Source: Glaciecola sp964621345 (lineage in GTDB: Bacteria > Pseudomonadota > Gammaproteobacteria > Enterobacterales > Alteromonadaceae). Taken from it: a stretch of 64,000 bases of DNA. The first letter of the stretch is position 1; every line of letters starts with the position of its first letter. Shown piece after piece: positions 18,698 to 28,307 of this stretch. The translations under genes and the position numbers were made by a program. The stretch is taken from positions 1-64,000 of the forward strand of contig CAZUON010000015.1 in assembly GCA_964621345.1 (NCBI GenBank). The letters run 5' to 3'. The notes beneath the pieces are model-generated. The model searched no databases and was not told the origin of the DNA. It saw nothing but the letters and a program-made list of their open reading frames with translations.

Positions 18698-19773
18698 TTT
18701 TGTGACCCCATGGCCTTGGCAAGTTGGTCTCGCTGCTGATAGTTATCGCCCACTTGCCAGCCTTGTATGTTTTGTTCTAGCAAATTAAACAGCATATCCA
18801 AATGCGCATCATCACTATTTAAACAAGCAATGTATTCGTAGCGCTCACCGCCTGCTTCCATAAAATACTCACGGTTTTCTTCACCAATTTCTTCTATGGT
18901 CTCTAAGCAATCTGAAGAAAATCCAGGACACACAACTTGCAAGGATTTTACACCTTTTGCTGGCATACCTTTTAGCGTTTCATCGGTGTAAGGACGCAGC
19001 CATTCTTCACGCCCAAAACGCGACTGAAAAGTTGTCATATATTCCTCGCCGCTCATACCTAGCGCTTCAGCGATTAAGCGTGAGGTTTTGTGACACTCGC
19101 AGTGATAAGGGTCGCCATTAGTTAGGTAGCGTTTTGGTATTCCATGATAGGAAAATACTAATTTGTCGGTGCGGCCATGTTTTTCCCAGTGCGCTTTGAT
19201 TTTATCTGCCATGCAGCGAATGTATTCTGGATTGTCATGATAATGGCTGACAAAACGTACATCGGGTAACCAACGACGTTTAGTAAAATCTTCAGCTAAG
19301 GCATCAAAAGTTGAACCACTTGTTGATGCGCAATATTGCGGATATAGCGGTAGCACAACGATTTTACGAGCACCTTGGGCAAGTAATTTTTCAGTCGCGT
19401 TTGATACCGAAGGTTCACCATACCGCATAGCATACTCTACGACGACATCGTCACCATATTTTTGTTGAAAGCGTTCAGCTAAGCCCTTTGCTTGATGCTT
19501 GGTATGGGTTAAAAGTGGCGACCCCTCTTGTGTCCACACAGTCTTGTAAGCCTCAGCTGAGCGCTTAGGGCGGATGTTTAAGATAATACCGTTGAGGATG
19601 AACCACCAAATTAACTTAGGCACCTCGACCACACGCGGGTCAGATAAAAACTGTTTCAAATAGGGCTTTAAAGCTTGTTTTGTGGGTGCCTCTGGCGTGC
19701 CGAGGTTACTGATGAGCACACCTATTTTATCGGCTTGCGCATGGCTAAAATTTTCTTGTGAGCGGTACTTCAT
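18694..19773 (-). CDS. hemH: Ferrochelatase
   Basis: It inserts Fe(II) into protoporphyrin IX, the last step of haem synthesis. The protein is 359 aa. The catalytic His lies in FSYHGIPKRYL, and GVLISNLGTP at the N-terminus and PLYPQYCASTSGST are strong family motifs. The Cys-containing C-terminal region (YHCECHKT) resembles the extended bacterial forms, some of which carry a 2Fe-2S cluster; this is only a possibility here. hemE lies elsewhere in the window, not in the same operon. Its stop overlaps the DUF4112 start. Confidence 0.95.
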   Translation of the reverse strand: MKYRSQENFSHAQADKIGVLISNLGTPEAPTKQALKPYLKQFLSDPRVVEVPKLIWWFILNGIILNIRPKRSAEAYKTVWTQEGSPLLTHTKHQAKGLAERFQQKYGDDVVVEYAMRYGEPSVSNATEKLLAQGARKIVVLPLYPQYCASTSGSTFDALAEDFTKRRWLPDVRFVSHYHDNPEYIRCMADKIKAHWEKHGRTDKLVFSYHGIPKRYLTNGDPYHCECHKTSRLIAEALGMSGEEYMTTFQSRFGREEWLRPYTDETLKGMPAKGVKSLQVVCPGFSSDCLETIEEIGEENREYFMEAGGERYEYIACLNSDDAHLDMLFNLLEQNIQGWQVGDNYQQRDQLAKAMGSQK

Positions 19774-19820
19774 AGAATATCAATAATCACTTTAACAATT
19801 TACATGAACATACGTATTGG

Positions 19821-19850
19821 AATTGGCTTTAGACTTATCTAAAGCCAATT
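19821..19850. repeat. Perfect 12-base inverted repeat between the AbgT gene and hemH
   Basis: The arms AATTGGCTTTAG and CTAAAGCCAATT enclose a six-base loop ACTTAT. It lies after the AbgT-type gene and 48 bases before the hemH start on the minus strand. No T-run follows on either strand, so it could be an operator or a factor-assisted terminator rather than a simple intrinsic one. Confidence 0.6.
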
Positions 19851-19887
19851 TGTCGTAAATTGCAGGCAAATATGAAAGGCATTGGCC

Positions 19888-21495
19888 TTATGGTAGTGGA
19901 CTATAATAGGTCGCGGCGCCTGGCCCAACAGGTAAGCCGAATAAGAATACCCATGCATAAAATAGGATAGTCCAGCCGACAATAAAGGTCAGGGTGTAAG
20001 GCAACATGGTGGCGATGAGCGTTCCCATACCAATGTCTTTTTTATAGCGTGCAGCAATCGCTAATATCAAACCGAAGTAACTCATCATTGGCGAAATTAC
20101 ATTTGTCACCGAGTCTCCGATTCTATAGGCGGTTTGAATTAACTCTGGGGAATAACCGATAAGCATAAGCATAGGCACGAATATCGGAGCAGTTACTGCC
20201 CATTGCGCAGAAGCGCTGCCAAGAGACAAGTTGACGATACCGCACATCAAAATGAAAAGCATAAACACTTCTGGGCCGTCAAAACCAGTCGCCTGCAAAA
20301 ACGCAGCGCCTTTAACCGCTAATACCGTACCTAGATTCGTCCATTTGAAAAATGCAACAAACTGCGCGGCAAAAAAGACCAAAGTAATATACAGACCCAT
20401 TGAACTCATGCTTTTAGCCATTGCATCAATGATATCTCTGTCGTTTTTCATTGTGCCGGCCATTCTACCGTACACAAAACCGGGGATTGCAAAGGTGACA
20501 AAAATAAACGCAACGATGCCTTTTAAGAAAGGCGAACCGGCAACCTCTCCAGTGTCAGGGTTACGCAAAATACCATCTGCTGGCACTATTGTTAGCGCTA
20601 GTACCCCACAAACCAATACAAAAGATAAGCCGGCCCACTTCATAGCCGTGATCTCTTGTCTAGTAGGAGCATCCATGTCTTGTTTACCTAGATCAATAGA
20701 GGCATCTGAGGGGTTATAAACGCCAAGTCTTGGCTCAACAATTTTTTCGGTAACAATTGCGCCCATAATGGCCACAACAAAGGTACTGATGAACATAAAG
20801 TACCAGTTCACTTCCGGACCGACAATATACTCAGGGTCTATCATACGACTAGCATCTTGGGTGATCCCAGCTAACAATGGGTCTACGGTCCCTAACAACA
20901 AGTTTGCGCTGTATCCCGCTGATACACCCGCAAAAGCTGCAGCTAGGCCAGCAAGTGGATGCCTACCTAATGAGTGGAAAATCATCGCGGCAAGAGGGAT
21001 GAGGACCACATAACCAAGTTCTGAGGCAGTATTGGAGACAATACCCGCAAATACAATCACCACAGTAACAACTTGTTTAGATGCATTCATTACCATGGCA
21101 CGCATAACGGTACTTAACAAACCTGAGTGCTCTGCAACTGACACACCTAATAACGCAACCAATACGGTGCCCAATGGCGCAAAGCCGGTAAAGTTAGTTA
21201 CTAAACCGGTGACAATACGCTGTAAGCCTTCCGCATTTAAAAGGGAGATAACCTCGATAACGCCATCGGCCTCACGTCCTTTTGAACCGAGAGGACGGGG
21301 ATCTAGAACGCTCACATCGAAATAACCTAACACCCCACTTAAGAAAACGATAAATAAAGCCAAAGAGGCAAATAATGTGACTGGGTGAGGAAGTAAATTA
21401 CCTAACCATTCAACGCCCGCCAGAAAGCGCGAAAACCAACCGCTGTTGGCAACATCGTTTGAAGAGGCGGAGGATTGTGGGGTCTTAGACGACAA
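19888..21495 (-). CDS. AbgT family transporter
   Basis: This inner-membrane protein of 535 aa has about a dozen hydrophobic helices. FLAGVEWLGNLLPHPVTLF at the N-terminus, GVSAGYSANL and SLGSASAQWAVTAPIFVPM are AbgT-family hallmarks. AbgT in E. coli imports p-aminobenzoyl-glutamate, while other members export sulfonamides. The direction and substrate here are not known. The reading starts at a TTG (21493-21495) with AAAGAGA eight bases upstream and a TATAAT-like -10 further back. No abgA/abgB hydrolase genes are next to it. Confidence 0.9.
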   Translation of the reverse strand: MSSKTPQSSASSNDVANSGWFSRFLAGVEWLGNLLPHPVTLFASLALFIVFLSGVLGYFDVSVLDPRPLGSKGREADGVIEVISLLNAEGLQRIVTGLVTNFTGFAPLGTVLVALLGVSVAEHSGLLSTVMRAMVMNASKQVVTVVIVFAGIVSNTASELGYVVLIPLAAMIFHSLGRHPLAGLAAAFAGVSAGYSANLLLGTVDPLLAGITQDASRMIDPEYIVGPEVNWYFMFISTFVVAIMGAIVTEKIVEPRLGVYNPSDASIDLGKQDMDAPTRQEITAMKWAGLSFVLVCGVLALTIVPADGILRNPDTGEVAGSPFLKGIVAFIFVTFAIPGFVYGRMAGTMKNDRDIIDAMAKSMSSMGLYITLVFFAAQFVAFFKWTNLGTVLAVKGAAFLQATGFDGPEVFMLFILMCGIVNLSLGSASAQWAVTAPIFVPMLMLIGYSPELIQTAYRIGDSVTNVISPMMSYFGLILAIAARYKKDIGMGTLIATMLPYTLTFIVGWTILFYAWVFLFGLPVGPGAATYYSPLP

Positions 21496-21530
21496 AACAG
21501 AATCTCTTTATTGTTGTTATTATTTTGTAA

Positions 21531-21536
21531 ATTATA
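21531..21536 (-). promoter_or_regulatory. Candidate -10 box for the AbgT-type transporter
   Basis: Read on the minus strand it is TATAAT, 35 bases before the TTG start. A -35 element at the usual distance is poor, so the promoter is tentative. Confidence 0.35.
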
Positions 21537-21602
21537 CCTAATTTACCGCATCTTTTCATTCTTAATTACGCGCAACAAGGCAATGACTGTCTTTTAGGGA
21601 AT

Positions 21603-21630
21603 AAAAAAAGCTGCTCAAAAGAGCAGCTTT
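21603..21630 (-). terminator. Terminator of the hfq-hflX-hflKC operon
   Basis: The hairpin AAAGCTGCTC / GAGCAGCTTT has a four-base loop. On the minus strand it is followed by a run of T (complement of 21603-21609). It lies 19 bases past the hflC stop and closes the long minus-strand housekeeping run. Confidence 0.88.
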
Positions 21631-21648
21631 CGCCAACTTCACCAAGAC

Positions 21649-22533
21649 TTAGTCTCGGGCACCTGATTGATTATTCAAATAACGGAAGAAATCGCTATCT
21701 GGCTCAACCACAATGACGTCTTGCTTATTATTAAAGCTTGATCGGTACGCATCCATACTACGCAGGAAACTATAAAACTCTGGGTCTTTGGAATAAGTCT
21801 GTGCATAGATTTGGGCCGCTTGTGCATCACCTTCACCTCGCAACTGCCTAGCATTACGCTCTGCGTCTGCAAGCATTACGGTTACCTTTGCATCAACGTT
21901 AGCACGAATGATTTCAGCTTGTTCCTGACCTTCTGAGCGATACTCTCTTGCTGCTGCCGCACGTTCCGCTCTCATTCTCTCGAATATAGAGTTACTTATC
22001 TCTTGAGGTAGGTTAATTTGCTTAACACGAACATCAATTATCTCTACACCCAACTCGTTTGAGCTGCTCGACGCCTGAATCATCGCTTGATCCATCAATT
22101 CACTTCGCTCGCCTGACACAATCTGTTGAATCGTTCTGGTACCAAACTCTGAACGTAAGCCATTGTTCACTTTTTGCTTGAGTAGAATCTCTGCTTGGTC
22201 TGTATTGCCACCTGTAGACAACCAATAACGACCAAAATCTTGGATTCTCCACTTTACATATGAGTCAACAATCAAATCTTCTTTTTCGACGGTTACGAAT
22301 CTGTCTGGGCGTTCATCAATAGTTTGAATACGCGCGTCTAAACTCTGCACTTTATCGAAAAAGGGGATTTTAAGGTGCACGCCGGGGTCATAGACTTTGG
22401 TGCTTCCGTCGGCATTCTGCCCTACTTTACCAAAGGTAATAACAATGGCACGCGTACCTTCAGATACCACAAATATTGAGCTAAAGCCTAAAATGGCAAG
22501 TACAACAACTAAAATCGCAAGTAAATTTTTCAT
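21649..22533 (-). CDS. hflC: HflC, FtsH-regulating SPFH protein
   Basis: The protein is 294 aa with one N-terminal membrane helix (residues 3-22) and a periplasmic SPFH/Band 7 domain. IVVSEGTRAIVITFGKV and the RAERAAAAREYRSEGQEQAE coiled segment match HflC. With HflK it forms the ring-shaped cage that surrounds the FtsH protease and limits access of membrane substrates. The start codon follows the hflK stop with no spacer, so the two are coupled. It is the last gene before the terminator. Confidence 0.96.
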   Translation of the reverse strand: MKNLLAILVVVLAILGFSSIFVVSEGTRAIVITFGKVGQNADGSTKVYDPGVHLKIPFFDKVQSLDARIQTIDERPDRFVTVEKEDLIVDSYVKWRIQDFGRYWLSTGGNTDQAEILLKQKVNNGLRSEFGTRTIQQIVSGERSELMDQAMIQASSSSNELGVEIIDVRVKQINLPQEISNSIFERMRAERAAAAREYRSEGQEQAEIIRANVDAKVTVMLADAERNARQLRGEGDAQAAQIYAQTYSKDPEFYSFLRSMDAYRSSFNNKQDVIVVEPDSDFFRYLNNQSGARD

Positions 22534-23694
22534 CTAGTTTCTCCCCTGCCGACCAGAACTGTCGCGCGAACTGTTATTTAATACAGGCGCCATAGTGCTG
22601 TTGTTAACACTGTCTCGAATTTCTTCAAAACTCGTTGAATTACGGTTAATGGTTTGACGAGACGTGTCTCTTTGCTCCATTATTTTATCTAGAGGCAAGT
22701 ACATAATGTTGCCGCCACCTTCGGTATCCACCATGATTTTGCTGGTATTAACAAACACACTTTCTAGCGTCTCAAGATAAATACGCTGGCGTGTTACCTC
22801 TGGCGCAGCTACGTACTGAGGTAGTAACTCTTCAAATCGAGCCACTTCACCTTGCGCTTCTAGCACCGAACGCTCTTTGTAAGCTTGCGCTTCTTCATTC
22901 ATTCGATTAACTCGACCACGAGCCTCTGGCTCGATAGCACGTTGATACGCCTCGGCTTCGCGAATGAATCGCTGTTCATCCTCTTGCGCGGCAATTGCAT
23001 CATCAAATGCTGCACGCACCTGCTCAGGAGGGCGAGCGTTAGTAAAGTTCAAATCAATAATATCTACGCCCATATTGTAAGGTGTGATAATGCTTTGTAA
23101 CTCTTCTAATACTTCTTGGCGTGCCACTTCGCGACCTTCGGTAAGCACTTCGTCCATACGTGAGTGCCCCACTACATAACGAATTGCGCTGTCAAAGGCC
23201 TGACTTAGACTTTGCTCAGGATTAACAACCGCAAACACCCATTGCTCAGGGTCAAATACGCGATACTGTACTTCCATCTCAACGCTCACCATGTTTTCGT
23301 CTTCGGTAAGCATAGAGCCTGAAGAAGATTGGTTACGAATTGATTGGACGTTCACCGGAATAACAGAATCAATAAAGGTTAGTTTCCACTGTAGACCCGG
23401 TTGGGCAAGAGTGTGAAACTCACCAAAACGCAATACCACGCCGCGCTCTGCTTCTTTAATAGTATAAAAGCCACTAAGGACATAGACTACAACAGCTAGT
23501 ATCACAACAATACCAATGCTCTTGCCGGTAAAATTAGGACCGGAGCCGCCGCCTGAACCACCGCCGCCTTTGCCAAACTTACCAAAGAGGTTTTTTAAAA
23601 CATCATCTAAATCGGGGGGACCTTGGTCTTTGTTTCCACGATTTTTCCACGGGTCGTTTTTGTTATCGTTACCACCCGGCTCATTCCAAGCCAT
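22534..23694 (-). CDS. hflK: HflK, FtsH-regulating SPFH protein
   Basis: The protein is 386 aa. A Gly-rich cytoplasmic N-terminus (GKGGGGSGGGSG near residue 45) precedes a single membrane helix and an SPFH domain, as in E. coli HflK. YTIKEAERGVVLRFGEF is the conserved SPFH start. The second ATG (23692-23694) is preferred because GGAG lies seven bases in front of it; the first ATG at 23700 is too close to that site. It partners HflC around FtsH, which is not encoded in this window. Confidence 0.95.
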   Translation of the reverse strand: MAWNEPGGNDNKNDPWKNRGNKDQGPPDLDDVLKNLFGKFGKGGGGSGGGSGPNFTGKSIGIVVILAVVVYVLSGFYTIKEAERGVVLRFGEFHTLAQPGLQWKLTFIDSVIPVNVQSIRNQSSSGSMLTEDENMVSVEMEVQYRVFDPEQWVFAVVNPEQSLSQAFDSAIRYVVGHSRMDEVLTEGREVARQEVLEELQSIITPYNMGVDIIDLNFTNARPPEQVRAAFDDAIAAQEDEQRFIREAEAYQRAIEPEARGRVNRMNEEAQAYKERSVLEAQGEVARFEELLPQYVAAPEVTRQRIYLETLESVFVNTSKIMVDTEGGGNIMYLPLDKIMEQRDTSRQTINRNSTSFEEIRDSVNNSTMAPVLNNSSRDSSGRQGRN

Positions 23695-23798
23695 ACTCAT
23701 ACTCCGAAATTACAGAATCTAGTTAATATACTAGTTCTTGCTACGAATAGATTTACCCTGAAGTAAATATAGTTGTAAACGCTGTCACTAAGGTTGTT

Positions 23799-25085
23799 TT
23801 AGTGAACCACAAACTCGCTTAACTTGTGCTCTACTTTTTTATCAATGCGATGCCAATCGGCGGTCAACATAGTGATATCTACCACCCAATCGCCCTGTTC
23901 TGAATAACTTTGCTCGGTAATGCAGTTAAGTTCATACAACATTCCGCGCAAGCGTCCTTCATTCGGGGGAATACGTAAGGTATGCGTCACCATCGACTTC
24001 CTTAAACACTCAGTGAGGGCTTTTTTCAATAAATCAATGCCCAATCCCTGTTGTGCCGACACCCAAACTCTTATCGGACGACCTTCTTGGTCCCGATCAA
24101 TCTTAGCTTCGACGTTCTCAAGCCTATCAATTTTATTGCATATAATTAACTGAGGGACTTCGTTTGCTTCAATCTCTGCCAATACCTCGTTCACTTGATC
24201 CATGTTTTCGCGATACTGCGCATCGGAATAGTCCACAACATGCAGGAGCAAATCGGCTTCTTGGGTTTCTTGTAATGTCGCTTTAAATGCCGCAACCAAG
24301 TCGTGGGGCAAATGACGAATAAATCCAACAGTGTCTGCTAAAATAGCAGAGCCGACTTCATCTAGTTCGACCTTTCGTAAGGTCGGGTCGAGTGTGGCAA
24401 ACAGTTGGTCGGCTGCATATACACCAGCTTCGGTAATTGTGTTAAACAAGGTTGATTTGCCGGCATTGGTGTAACCCACTAAAGATACCGTTGGAATTTC
24501 GGCGCGCTTTCGTGAACGACGACCTTGTTCGCGTTGTTTTTGAACTCTGGCCAAGCGCTTTAAAATCGCTTTAATGCGGCCTCGCAACAAACGCCTGTCA
24601 GTCTCAAGCTGTGTTTCACCTGGCCCCCTTAAACCAATTCCGCCTTTTTGTCTTTCTAGGTGAGTCCAGCCTCGAATCAATCGAGTGGATATATGTTTAA
24701 GCTGCGCAAGCTCAACTTGCAGTTTCCCTTCATGCGTACGTGCTCTTTGCGCAAAAATATCGAGAATTAAACTGGTACGGTCGAGCACTCTGCATTTAAT
24801 TAGTGACTCTAAGTTACGTTCTTGTGAGGGTGATAATGAGTGATTGAAGATAACAACATCTGCTTGCAGGCTTTTAACAGTTTCCGCAATCTCTTCAGCT
24901 TTGCCCGACCCAATAAAATATTTAGCCGATGGCGCATTACGAGATGCAGTAACAATGCCAGCTTGGTTTACACCAGCCGATGCCACCAACATTTGCAGTT
25001 CTTGTAAGTCTTCTTTGTTTTGCTCGTCTGAAAAATCTATATGAACTAATACGGCGTTTTCACCGGCTTCAAAGCGATCAAACAA
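23799..25085 (-). CDS. hflX: HflX ribosome-associated GTPase
   Basis: The protein is 428 aa with an N-terminal HflX domain, a coiled linker containing GIGLRGPGETQLETDRR, and a GTPase domain with G1 GYTNAGKS, G3 DTVGF and G4 NKID. HflX splits stalled or heat-damaged 70S ribosomes. The start is a TTG (25083-25085) with GGAG about eight bases upstream. The N-terminal MFDRFEAGENAVLVHI closely matches the start of E. coli HflX, which supports the TTG. It lies 15 bases after hfq. Confidence 0.95.
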   Translation of the reverse strand: MFDRFEAGENAVLVHIDFSDEQNKEDLQELQMLVASAGVNQAGIVTASRNAPSAKYFIGSGKAEEIAETVKSLQADVVIFNHSLSPSQERNLESLIKCRVLDRTSLILDIFAQRARTHEGKLQVELAQLKHISTRLIRGWTHLERQKGGIGLRGPGETQLETDRRLLRGRIKAILKRLARVQKQREQGRRSRKRAEIPTVSLVGYTNAGKSTLFNTITEAGVYAADQLFATLDPTLRKVELDEVGSAILADTVGFIRHLPHDLVAAFKATLQETQEADLLLHVVDYSDAQYRENMDQVNEVLAEIEANEVPQLIICNKIDRLENVEAKIDRDQEGRPIRVWVSAQQGLGIDLLKKALTECLRKSMVTHTLRIPPNEGRLRGMLYELNCITEQSYSEQGDWVVDITMLTADWHRIDKKVEHKLSEFVVH

Positions 25086-25100
25086 AAAAATACTCCAAAA

Positions 25101-25343
25101 TTAGTCTTGTGAATCGTCGCTGTGATTAGTCGGCATAGTAAATGCGCGAGAAGGCACAACGGTAGAAATTGCGTGCTTATAGACCATTTGGCTGACGGTG
25201 TTCTTTAGCAAAACAACGAATTGGTCGAAGGACTCAACTTGTCCTTGCAATTTGATGCCGTTCACTAAGTAGATAGAAACCGGAATACGTTCCTTTCTTA
25301 GTGCATTTAAAAACGGGTCTTGTAAAGATTGACCTTTAGCCAT
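25101..25343 (-). CDS. hfq: RNA chaperone Hfq
   Basis: The protein is 80 aa and forms a hexameric Sm-like ring that pairs small RNAs with mRNAs. QDPFLNALRKERIPVSIYLVNGIKLQG is Sm1 and VYKHAISTVVPSR holds the Sm2 KH motif. The C-terminal tail is short (about 15 residues) compared with E. coli. AAGGATGTCT before the ATG is the ribosome-binding site. The 89-base gap to miaA could carry its own promoter, as hfq has in enterics. Confidence 0.97.
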   Translation of the reverse strand: MAKGQSLQDPFLNALRKERIPVSIYLVNGIKLQGQVESFDQFVVLLKNTVSQMVYKHAISTVVPSRAFTMPTNHSDDSQD

Positions 25344-25432
25344 TAGACATCCTTAATTATTATTATGATTAATGCATTACCCATATCTGGTCGCCCAGTG
25401 TACAACAAAATTTAGGGGAGTAACACATACTT

Positions 25433-26374
25433 TTAACCGACTTTGCGTATTATTCTTTGTAACGAATCTGACTGATTTATATCAAGAAAAGTCGTATTTT
25501 CCCAGCCTCGTAGCCACGTAATTTGACGCTTTGCGAGTTGTCTTGTCGCTACGATACCTTTTTCAATCATTACGCTCTTGTCGTATTCGCCCGCCAGATA
25601 CTCTAACACTTGTCTGTATCCTACGCTACGCATAGATGGCAAGTCTGGATTTAACGAGTACTGATTTTTTAACGTTTTGACCTCATCGATGAGCCCATTA
25701 GCAATCATTTTATGAAAACGCAGGGCAATCCTTGCGTGTAGTTCGGAGCGGTTTTCCGGAACTAAGGCAAAATTATGAAATGCATAAGGTAATGCGGGTT
25801 TTTTCTCCTGCTGCCAAAGTGATAATGCTTTACCGGTGCTCAAATAAACTTCCATCGCTCGGGTTAAACGCTGAGGATCATTCGGATGAATTTTCAAGGC
25901 ACTGGCGGCATCTACTTGCTTAAGCTGCTGATGCACATAGTGCAAACCATGTTCTGATATCAGCGCTTGGACTTTTTCTCTGGCATCTGTATTAGCACTT
26001 GGAATATCAGATAAGCCCCGATGCAGAGCGTTAAAGTACATCATAGTACCCCCCGCTAAAATCGGTACTTTGTTGCGTTGTAGTATGTCATCGATACAAG
26101 CAACCGCATCCTCTCTAAACTGCGCAACAGAGTAGCTTTGTTCTGGCGTACAAATATCTATGAGATGATGTTCAACACCTTGCATCTCTATGCTGTCAGG
26201 CTTAGCCGTCCCAATATTCATATCTTTATAGATAAGAGCGGAGTCGACACTTATCACTTCTCCATTAATCGCTTTCGCTAAATCTACCGCTAGAGCAGTT
26301 TTACCTGTAGCGGTTGCGCCCATAATACAAATGACCGCATTAGAAAGAGGAGTCATATCATTGTTACTACTCAT
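25433..26374 (-). CDS. miaA: tRNA dimethylallyltransferase
   Basis: It adds the isopentenyl group to A37 of tRNAs reading UNN codons. The protein is 313 aa. GATATGKT (Lys25) is the P-loop, SVDSALIYKDMNIGTAKP and AGGTMMYFNALHRGLSDIP are family signatures, and the basic ATRQLAKRQITWLR near the C-terminus contacts tRNA. It sits in the classic mutL-miaA-hfq order, 72 bases downstream of mutL. Confidence 0.97.
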   Translation of the reverse strand: MSSNNDMTPLSNAVICIMGATATGKTALAVDLAKAINGEVISVDSALIYKDMNIGTAKPDSIEMQGVEHHLIDICTPEQSYSVAQFREDAVACIDDILQRNKVPILAGGTMMYFNALHRGLSDIPSANTDAREKVQALISEHGLHYVHQQLKQVDAASALKIHPNDPQRLTRAMEVYLSTGKALSLWQQEKKPALPYAFHNFALVPENRSELHARIALRFHKMIANGLIDEVKTLKNQYSLNPDLPSMRSVGYRQVLEYLAGEYDKSVMIEKGIVATRQLAKRQITWLRGWENTTFLDINQSDSLQRIIRKVG

Positions 26375-26446
26375 ACACTAAGTGTCCCTGACATTCGAAA
26401 TGACATACTCCAATTGGTCAAATGATGAAATACAATGGCGTAATGA

Positions 26447-28306
26447 TTAATTGTCATGAGACATTAGACCTAACAGTGCATCGTGTGAAATAGGCTTGCC
26501 GTGTTGTTTTAGGAAAATATTGAAAGCGCTTTCCACTTCGCTATTTTGCGGCTGGGTATCGGCTGGGCTTGCGGCGCTATCATGCTGACTGTAAAAAACA
26601 CTATTAAATGCTTGTTCTAGCACTGCGACCGATGGCCACGCTAAATCTAAGTAGATTTGGCTAATTAATTCAAGACATTGTTCAGTAGACTCTGGGCTTT
26701 GTTCACCTTGGAGTATTTTTGCATACATGTGCGCCCAAGGAAGCGCCCTAAGTGCACTAGGCACTTGCTTTAAAACGCATTTATGCTGATGTGTATCGAT
26801 AACACAGCCAATATTTTGCAAAAGCTCAATGGTCGCATGAGCTGACACGTCATTATTCGATGCGTCGTCTACCAATACCGATACTGGCATTAATAAGGGC
26901 TGACTTGTATGGCCATTATTCAACATGCGTTTAAAGTGGTGAGCAAAAACTGAAACGACAGGTAGCGCAATCAAGTGATTAATTTGCTCCACAAAAAAAT
27001 ATTTACCGACTATCACTTTGCGAACAGCTTCAACCTCATCAAACGCAGTGCTCATCAGGTTTTGATACTGATGGCCAGCCTCTGTAATATTAGGGCTTAG
27101 ATTTGGTCGATATGCACCGCCAGAGCTTTTTGTGCTCGCCGCCGAACTTGTCGATTGACGCCTTGCTTCCCCACTACTTAAATAAGCCGACGAATTGTTG
27201 TGTTGGTTCTCACTTAGGTTCCCGCCAGCCTCCTCTAAAGGACGAATATAATCATGGCTGGGTATCGGCGATGGTGCAGATACCGGTGAGTGAGCTTGCG
27301 CTGTCACCAGGGCCTGACTAATGGCCTGAAAAATCACATCATGTACCTGCCGCGACTGATGAAAACGCACCTCATGTTTCGCTGGATGCACGTTAATATC
27401 CATATCCTGTGCAGGTAATGTCAAAAACAAAATATAGGCAGGGAACTGATTATCGGGCAGCATTCCCTCGTATGCTTGACGAAGCGCATGAAGGACCAAT
27501 TTGTCACGTATCATACGCTGATTTACAAATATATATTGTTGGTCGTTAGTCGGCCATCCTTCGCCCATTTTTGAGCACCATCCCGACAAATGAGTATTCT
27601 CATGCCGATAATCTAGCGCGGTAGTCCGTGCAATAAATGCTTGACCGCATACCGAGGCAACGCGTTGTTCTAATTTGCCAGCATTGTATTTAAATATAAG
27701 TTTGCCATTATGCTTGAGCAAAAACGCAACCTTAGGGTGTGACAACGCTATGCGTTTAATGATTTGCTCAATATGTTGAAATTCGGTTTTTTGAGCGCGT
27801 AGGAATTTACGGCGAGCGGGCGTATTAAAAAACAAATCTAGCACTTCAATTGATGTGCCAAAAGGATGGGCTGCGGGGGTGATATTCACATCCATGTCCA
27901 TACCTTGCGTGTTGGCTTGCCATGCCTCACTTTGACTCTCAGGCCGAGATGTTAAACTAAGGCGACTTACCGAGCTAATACTCGCTAAAGCCTCTCCGCG
28001 AAAACCCATACTGCTAATCGATTCTAAGTCGTCGATATTTCGAATTTTACTCGTTGCATGGCGGCTTAAGGCTAAGCTCAACTCATCTTTTACGATACCT
28101 TTACCGGTATCTCGAATGAGAATACGTTTATGACCCCCTTGGTCTATTTCAACATGAATGCTATCAGCCCCCGCATCGATGCTGTTTTCGAGCAATTCTT
28201 TGACGACAGATGCAGGCCTTTCGACGACCTCTCCTGCCGCAATTTGGTTCGCCAGCTGAGCCGGTAAAAGCTGTATCTGTGTATTCGTATTTTTCGTTTG
28301 CGCCAT
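26447..28306 (-). CDS. mutL: DNA mismatch repair protein MutL
   Basis: The protein is 619 aa. The N-terminal GHKL ATPase carries NSIDAGAD, DTGKGI and GFRGEALASI. A low-complexity Ser/Ala-rich linker (about residues 335-400) leads to the C-terminal dimerisation domain. I do not see the DQHAxxER endonuclease motif, so it is a nick-directing MutL of the E. coli type that depends on another nuclease such as MutH. It starts one base after the amiB stop. Confidence 0.96.
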   Translation of the reverse strand: MAQTKNTNTQIQLLPAQLANQIAAGEVVERPASVVKELLENSIDAGADSIHVEIDQGGHKRILIRDTGKGIVKDELSLALSRHATSKIRNIDDLESISSMGFRGEALASISSVSRLSLTSRPESQSEAWQANTQGMDMDVNITPAAHPFGTSIEVLDLFFNTPARRKFLRAQKTEFQHIEQIIKRIALSHPKVAFLLKHNGKLIFKYNAGKLEQRVASVCGQAFIARTTALDYRHENTHLSGWCSKMGEGWPTNDQQYIFVNQRMIRDKLVLHALRQAYEGMLPDNQFPAYILFLTLPAQDMDINVHPAKHEVRFHQSRQVHDVIFQAISQALVTAQAHSPVSAPSPIPSHDYIRPLEEAGGNLSENQHNNSSAYLSSGEARRQSTSSAASTKSSGGAYRPNLSPNITEAGHQYQNLMSTAFDEVEAVRKVIVGKYFFVEQINHLIALPVVSVFAHHFKRMLNNGHTSQPLLMPVSVLVDDASNNDVSAHATIELLQNIGCVIDTHQHKCVLKQVPSALRALPWAHMYAKILQGEQSPESTEQCLELISQIYLDLAWPSVAVLEQAFNSVFYSQHDSAASPADTQPQNSEVESAFNIFLKQHGKPISHDALLGLMSHDN

Positions 28307-28307
28307 A

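Noticed and set aside
20231..20719. 162-residue plus-strand reading opposite the AbgT transporter
   Set aside because: It has the low-complexity composition of an antisense shadow of a membrane gene (Ala, Thr and Lys rich), no ribosome-binding site and no recognisable motif.
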